This document shows, one piece after another, positions 32,933 through 37,421 of a stretch of 37,421 bases of DNA. This DNA comes from Bacteroidales bacterium (GTDB lineage: Bacteria; Bacteroidota; Bacteroidia; Bacteroidales; F082). The translations under genes were made by a program, and so were the position numbers. The notes under the pieces were generated by a model. The model made no database searches, was not told the DNA's origin, and saw nothing but the letters and a program-made list of their open reading frames with translations. Position 1 is the stretch's first letter, and each line of letters opens with the position of its first letter. The stretch covers positions 1 through 37,421 of the forward strand of contig JAGYLH010000026.1 of NCBI GenBank assembly GCA_018400955.1, in the 5' to 3' direction.

Positions 32933-35650
32933 CTACCCGCACTTGGAATAGCCACAGGCTTTGCAGGAAAGGCATCCATCCTGATAAGTCAGGTTATGCT
33001 TGTCGCCACACTCCGGACAAAGTTTTCCGTTGGCTTGTGTTCCATCCGGAATAAAACGTTTCAGGGCACGTACCACACCATTTTTCCAGGTGTTGATACT
33101 GTCTTCGTTCAGGGTAAGGTTTTGTACCAAATCAATGGCATAGGGCAATGGCATTCCATGACGCAATATGCCAGAAATCAGTTTGGCATAGTTCCAGTAC
33201 TCCATATCAAATGAGCGCGAAAGCCCCTCAATAGTAACCTTATAGCCTTGCTTGTCTTCAAACTGGAAATCGTAGCGTGCTTTGGTATTGGGTTTCTTTT
33301 CGCGGAACACCCAACCGGTTTCTACCCATGGTGGAAGGAAAAAATCATCTGCTTTTCCGGTAAAAATTTCATAAGGTTTGTCGTTTAATTTACCCACAAC
33401 GGCAACCCATTTTTCATAATTATTCTGAAAGCGCACCACTTCAGCTTCCAGAACTTTTGGCCGCTGAGGAGCTGTTGTTTCCTTAAATTCCTCATTCTGG
33501 GCAGCTTCGCTTTTCTTTTCGTCGGCACTGATGAGCACTCCCGAACGCGAACCATCGCGGTAAATGGTCATGCCCTTGCAGCCGCTTTCCCATGCTGTGC
33601 GGTAAATATCGCTTATAGTTTGCACAGGTATATCGCTTGGCACATTCACGGTAACACTGATTGAATGGTCAACCCATTTCTGGATATCACCCTGCATCTT
33701 CACCTTGCTCACCCAGTCGATGTCGTTGGAAGTAGCCTTGTAATAAGGCGATTTCTTGATGATTTCCTGCAGTTGGTTATCATCATAAGCTTTTACATCC
33801 TTTACATTGTATCCGTTTGCTTGCAGCCACACTTCAAATTTTGGATGAAACACATTGTATTCTTCCCAGGTATCCCCTACCTCATCGGTAAAGTGCACAG
33901 TAGCATTCTGATCGTTGGGGTTCACCTTGCGCCGACGCTTATAGCTTACCATAAAAACAGGCTCAATGCCGGAAGTGGTTTGCGTACAAATACTTACACT
34001 TCCTGTAGGTGCTATGGTGAGCATGGCAATATTGCGTCGGCCTACCTTGGTCATTTTTTCGTAAAGCCTTGGGGCATTTTCTTTTATCCTGCCAATAAAG
34101 GGATTGTTCTTCTCCCTTTCCGCATCAAACACCTCAAAAGCACCCCTTTCCTCGGCCAGATCAACGGATGAGCGATAAACTTCGAGTGCCAATAGTTTGT
34201 GCACCTCTGTGGAGAAACCAATGGCCTCTTCAGAGCCGTACCGTGTCCCCAGGGCGGCCAGCATATCGCCTTCGGCAGTAATACCAATGCCTGTACGTCT
34301 GCCTTGCAGCGCCTTTTCGCGTATATTCTGCCACAAGCGCAACTCAACGCCTTTTACCTCAATGGTTTCAGGGTCCTTGTTAATCTTGTCAATAATGGCA
34401 TCAACCTTTTCAATTTCCAGGTCGATAATATCGTCCATCATGCGTTGGGCCAAACGAGCATGTTTGGTAAAAAGTTCTCCGTTGAAGCTCGCTTCCGGTG
34501 TGAAAGGATTTTCAACATAGCTGTAGAGGTTGATGGCCAGCAAGCGACAGCTATCGTAAGCACATAGTGGGATTTCGCCACAAGGATTTGTCGAAAGGGT
34601 TTTGAAGCCCAAGTCGGCATAGCTGTCGGGAATGGATTCGTTGATGATGGTATCCCAAAAGAGCACACCCGGCTCGGCCGAACGCCAGGCATTGTTTATA
34701 ATTTTATCCCACAACTGTTTGGCGTCTGCCTCCCTGGTGAACCAAGGGTTATCAGAATTTATTGGATACTGTTGAGTAAAAGGTTTTTCCTCAACCACAG
34801 CCCGCATAAATTCATCAGTTATGCGGACGCTTACGTTGGCCCCGGTTACTTTACCCAATTCCATTTTGGCATCGATGAATTTTTCGGCATCGGGATGCTT
34901 GATGCTGATACTAAGCATGAGTGCACCCCGACGGCCATCCTGTGCCACCTCGCGGGTGGAGTTGGAGTAGCGTTCCATAAAAGGCACTACACCGGTAGAA
35001 GTAAGCGCGCTGTTTTTTACAGGACTTCCCTGTGGGCGAATGTGCGACAGGTCGTGGCCAACACCGCCACGTCGTTTCATCAGTTGCACCTGCTCTTGGT
35101 CTATCTTCATGATGCCACCATAGGAATCAGCCGGGCCATCGTTGCCAATAACAAAGCAATTGGATAGGGATGACACCTGAAAATTATTGCCTATTCCAGC
35201 CATAGGACTTCCCTGCGGAATAATGTATTTAAAATCTTTCAGCGACTCATAAATTTCCTGTTCACTGAGCGGGTTGGGATACCTTTTTTCGATCCGGTGA
35301 ATCTCAGATGCAAGACGGCGGTGCATATCATCCGGCGTAAGTTCAAACAAATTGCCCTGGCTGTCTTTCAAGGCATATTTATTCATCCACACATTGGCAG
35401 CAAGTGTGTCACCGCCAAAATAAGCTGTTGAGGCAGCCAGTACCTCTTCATGAGAAAATATTACAGGTTTTGACTCCTCCTTTGTCTCATATTCTTGTTT
35501 TGCATAATTTGCGCCGATTGTTTCGCCAAGTTCGTCTGTTTGTTTGAGCATCTCTCCTTTTTCCCTTATTTCGCGAATTTTATCATAAAAACCCGCCTCT
35601 TTTCCTTGCTTTACGACAGTTTCCTGACTATCGAACAGGTTGTTCTCCAT
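32933..35650 (-). CDS. nrdJ: Adenosylcobalamin-dependent (class II) ribonucleotide reductase
   Basis: 905 residues. Makes deoxyribonucleotides using B12 as radical source, without oxygen need. Motifs: SNCFV (Cys165, redox pair), VGHDLSHIRPQG, GRRGALMLSISIKHPDAEKF, the active-site STNPCGEIPL (N355-P-C357-G-E359), APTGSVSICTQTTSGIEPVF, and a zinc-ribbon tail of C-x2-C and C-x2-C-x2-C-x3-C (from residue 877) that carries redox Cys and metal. The N-terminal 60 residues are polar. TIGR02504-type length. Class II enzyme depends on cobalamin, so the host needs B12 or its uptake. No riboswitch is visible in the 260 bases upstream. Confidence 0.95.
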   Translation of the reverse strand: MENNLFDSQETVVKQGKEAGFYDKIREIREKGEMLKQTDELGETIGANYAKQEYETKEESKPVIFSHEEVLAASTAYFGGDTLAANVWMNKYALKDSQGNLFELTPDDMHRRLASEIHRIEKRYPNPLSEQEIYESLKDFKYIIPQGSPMAGIGNNFQVSSLSNCFVIGNDGPADSYGGIMKIDQEQVQLMKRRGGVGHDLSHIRPQGSPVKNSALTSTGVVPFMERYSNSTREVAQDGRRGALMLSISIKHPDAEKFIDAKMELGKVTGANVSVRITDEFMRAVVEEKPFTQQYPINSDNPWFTREADAKQLWDKIINNAWRSAEPGVLFWDTIINESIPDSYADLGFKTLSTNPCGEIPLCAYDSCRLLAINLYSYVENPFTPEASFNGELFTKHARLAQRMMDDIIDLEIEKVDAIIDKINKDPETIEVKGVELRLWQNIREKALQGRRTGIGITAEGDMLAALGTRYGSEEAIGFSTEVHKLLALEVYRSSVDLAEERGAFEVFDAEREKNNPFIGRIKENAPRLYEKMTKVGRRNIAMLTIAPTGSVSICTQTTSGIEPVFMVSYKRRRKVNPNDQNATVHFTDEVGDTWEEYNVFHPKFEVWLQANGYNVKDVKAYDDNQLQEIIKKSPYYKATSNDIDWVSKVKMQGDIQKWVDHSISVTVNVPSDIPVQTISDIYRTAWESGCKGMTIYRDGSRSGVLISADEKKSEAAQNEEFKETTAPQRPKVLEAEVVRFQNNYEKWVAVVGKLNDKPYEIFTGKADDFFLPPWVETGWVFREKKPNTKARYDFQFEDKQGYKVTIEGLSRSFDMEYWNYAKLISGILRHGMPLPYAIDLVQNLTLNEDSINTWKNGVVRALKRFIPDGTQANGKLCPECGDKHNLTYQDGCLSCKACGYSKCG

Positions 35651-35913
35651 AACTACTAATCTAAAAAAATTTATACTGGTCGATCCTTAATTAATTGTTG
35701 TACAATGACAAACAATAAAATACTTGTTTTTTGAAATGCTTTGCAAGATACAATACAATTCAGGTATGAATTATTCATTTTTTTCAACGAAAAGTTGTTG
35801 ATAAATCAGCTAAGCGAATACAGTATTGACTTTGCGATGGAAATTCGGCACTGTAACTTTTTTATTTTTGGAAATCTGTATATTTTGGCACGCAAAAATA
35901 CAGGGGCCTAAAG
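35651..35913. other. AT-rich upstream region of nrdJ
   Basis: 263 bases, AT-rich, without gene. Several T-rich stretches could contain the promoter but none matches TAnnTTTG exactly; no cobalamin riboswitch elements (B12 box) or NrdR boxes are recognisable by eye. Confidence 0.4.
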
Positions 35914-36288
35914 TCATACGGGCTTATACCATAATAGCTTTACAGCCAGCAATATAAGCACAATAGCAAATATCCGCCTTAGTGCATCAACAGGAATACT
36001 CACGGCAAACTTCGACCCCAGGTATCCACCCACAAAAAATGCAGCAGCAATGATCAGGGCATATTGCAGGTTGAGGGCCCCTGCCCTGAAATAATTATAG
36101 GCTGCCAAAAGCCCGATGGGGGGCAGCATGATGGCCAGGCTCGTCCCTTGCGCTGTATGCTGGTCCATATGCAAAATAAAAATCAAGGCCGGTATGATGA
36201 TAATGGCTCCCCCAATACCGATCATTCCGCTGAAAATGCCTGCCACCAGGCCAATGAGCAAAAGGATTATAAGTGTAGTGATGGTCAT
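35914..36288 (-). CDS. Half-size TSUP (TauE/SafE) permease
   Basis: 124 residues with four hydrophobic segments: LIILLLIGLVAGIFSGMIGI, AIIIIPALIFILHMDQHTAQ, LAIMLPPIGLLAAYNYFRAG, AFFVGGYLGSKFAVSIP, ending VLILLAVKLLWYKPV. The G-x-G-GA-I motif following the first helix is typical of TauE/SafE (DUF81) proteins. Most members have two such halves (about 250 residues); single-unit proteins exist and could work as dimers. Transported anion unknown (sulfite, sulfoacetate or similar). Twelve bases after the barrel gene, so same operon. Confidence 0.85.
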   Translation of the reverse strand: MTITTLIILLLIGLVAGIFSGMIGIGGAIIIIPALIFILHMDQHTAQGTSLAIMLPPIGLLAAYNYFRAGALNLQYALIIAAAFFVGGYLGSKFAVSIPVDALRRIFAIVLILLAVKLLWYKPV

Positions 36289-36300
36289 AAGGCAATCTTT

Positions 36301-37421
36301 TTAAAAATCCAAACTAAGCGAGATATAAAAAATGGGCTTGGAAACTTCTCCATCCTCGATGCCCCAGGCCACATCGCCCCGCACAAAATAGCCCAACAGG
36401 GTAGTTCGTGCACCAAATCCAAGGCCGCCAACAAGCGGGTCCTTTTGTATTTCGACAGAGATGTTCAGCGGGCCCGATTCCACATAGGAAGTATAAAGCG
36501 AATTGGAAGGGTTGTAGGGGTTCCATCCTGTCCACGCAGTTCCCAAATCGCCAAAGGCAACCAATTGGAAATTTCGGATGAAATCAGAATTGATTGGCCG
36601 TTGCAAAAGATAGCTGAATACCGGGAAACGTAATTCACTGTTGAGCACGACAAAATTATTGCCGTTTCGGATGTTTTGCTCAAAGCCACGCATATTTGTG
36701 GCGAGGGTTTGATAGGCATAGTTTTGGTTGAAGTCGATGGGGGTATCGCGCGTAAAGCGAGGAATAAGCCAGTTGTCAACCCCTCCCATATAGTAGATCA
36801 GCTTGTTGTTGCCAAATGAGGTGCTTCCTGCCATGCGGTTGGCCCAGATAAAATTGCGGTGGACCCGCTGATAATGGCGCACATCAAATCCAAGCACAAC
36901 CAGGTTGCGCGAAGCAGCAGCAATCAGCTGGTAATATTCACCGAATACCTTGGCGCGCATGCCGGTGTATAGGTTCATGCCCAGGCTGCGCGAATTGTCG
37001 AGCACAAGCTCGCCACGCAGGCCGGCCCAGTTTTCGTATTCATTCTGCTTTAGCAAATTGGCCTGGTCGGTGGCCAGAAACACCTGCATATCATTTCGGA
37101 AGATGGCTGTTCCGCGCGCAGCCAATATTTCGCTGAATGGCCACTGAACCATATAATAGGCAGCATGCGAATGGGTGCGCCGCAAGGAAAATTCAAGCAG
37201 GTCGTCAACACTTTGGCGGTGCAGTATGATGTGTTTATCCAAGCGGCTCCGCAGGTTGCTGAAGCTTACGATATATTCATTATTGGTCAGGCTGGTATTT
37301 AGCCTGACGCCACCGCTGATGCGGTAATCCTCCATCAGGTCGGTGAGGTTGATGCCCAAAAACACATTAAAACCGGGATTGAGGTAAATGGGCGACCCCC
37401 CTCCTGAAAAGGGCTGGTAAT
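36301..37421 (-). CDS. C-terminal beta-barrel part of a large outer-membrane protein (partial)
   Basis: The frame is open through the right window edge, so this is a 3' portion (about 373 residues visible; a GTG at 37365 is not the true start). Reads YQPFSGGGSPIYLNPGFNVF, LTDLMEDYRISGGVRLNTSL, VHRNFIWANRMAGSTSFGNN, LIPRFTRDTPIDFNQNYAYQ, VVLNSELRFPVFSYLLQRPI, and ends KPIFYISLSLDF, a last strand with C-terminal Phe. It resembles the barrel end of long Bacteroidota proteins that begin with PD40/TolB-like propeller repeats, close to the surface-antigen (D15) fold. Function unknown; outer membrane. Co-transcribed with the TSUP gene. Confidence 0.75.
   Translation of the reverse strand, partial: YQPFSGGGSPIYLNPGFNVFLGINLTDLMEDYRISGGVRLNTSLTNNEYIVSFSNLRSRLDKHIILHRQSVDDLLEFSLRRTHSHAAYYMVQWPFSEILAARGTAIFRNDMQVFLATDQANLLKQNEYENWAGLRGELVLDNSRSLGMNLYTGMRAKVFGEYYQLIAAASRNLVVLGFDVRHYQRVHRNFIWANRMAGSTSFGNNKLIYYMGGVDNWLIPRFTRDTPIDFNQNYAYQTLATNMRGFEQNIRNGNNFVVLNSELRFPVFSYLLQRPINSDFIRNFQLVAFGDLGTAWTGWNPYNPSNSLYTSYVESGPLNISVEIQKDPLVGGLGFGARTTLLGYFVRGDVAWGIEDGEVSKPIFYISLSLDF

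Noticed and set aside
35651..35913. Possible cobalamin riboswitch before the B12-dependent reductase
   Set aside because: No B12-box or paired stems could be found; only AT-rich sequence.
36064..36633. Plus-strand frame of 189 codons
   Set aside because: Opposite the TSUP and outer-membrane barrel genes, which have clear family features.

Overview
The window looks like chromosomal DNA of a Bacteroidota bacterium. Three proteins end in type IX secretion (T9SS) sorting domains of the YPNP type. Several lipoproteins carry the C-x-K-D/E-type signal used for surface export in this phylum. TAnnTTTG -7 promoter elements occur upstream of several genes. LytS/LytTR regulators, FISUMP and DUF1573 proteins and a LuxE-family acyltransferase fit the same phylum. 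No species can be named from the sequence alone.

Layout. (1) 0.3-5.5 kb, minus strand, AT-rich: a three-gene secreted operon (surface pectinacetylesterase-like lipoprotein, T9SS PHB-depolymerase-like esterase, T9SS protein of unknown function), a T9SS-secreted seven-repeat VCBS/FG-GAP propeller protein, and a 37-residue secreted mini-ORF. (2) 5.6-7.4 kb: a LytS-type histidine kinase and LytTR regulator with overlapping genes. Behind them lie 10-bp direct repeats exactly 21 bp apart, the geometry of LytTR operators. (3) 7.4-9.2 kb: repeats (REP-like hairpins, a MITE-like element, a cassette-flanking-type sequence) and a frameshifted lipoprotein-like gene. (4) 9.2-16.9 kb, plus strand, higher GC: an AraC-type regulator and a compact seven-gene envelope operon (OmpA/lectin-like protein, lipoprotein, three largely unrecognised exported proteins, FISUMP protein, arrestin-like membrane protein). 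This is the best candidate for an undescribed system. (5) 17-19.6 kb: a broken DUF1573 gene, NUDIX hydrolase, an MNT/HEPN pair and an SRAP (YedK/HMCES-like) DNA-crosslink protein. (6) 19.65-22.46 kb: a zone where four unrelated genes on both strands (LuxE-like acyltransferase, lipoprotein, GNAT acetyltransferase, 5' part of an SSS symporter) all carry several frameshifts while keeping near full length. (7) 22.5-27.1 kb: intact end of the symporter, an alginate-export-type porin, a surface lipoprotein, a ROK sugar kinase and a PHP histidinol-phosphatase. (8) 27.1-29.9 kb, AT-rich: a cassette-like island with a Bro-N remnant, an unknown exported protein bracketed by 9-bp inverted repeats, and a Fic protein. 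(9) 29.9-37.4 kb, minus strand: U32 tRNA-hydroxylation peptidase homologue, an aromatic/arginine-rich exported protein, B12-dependent ribonucleotide reductase, a half-size TSUP permease and the C-terminal barrel of a large outer-membrane protein that runs off the window.

How the genes fit together: most act at or beyond the outer membrane. The symporter, porin and ROK kinase could form a sugar uptake route. The secreted esterases suggest deacylation of plant-type polysaccharides. The housekeeping block at the right end (nrdJ, U32) is compositionally ordinary, while the AT-rich blocks at 0-9 kb and 27-30 kb look accessory.
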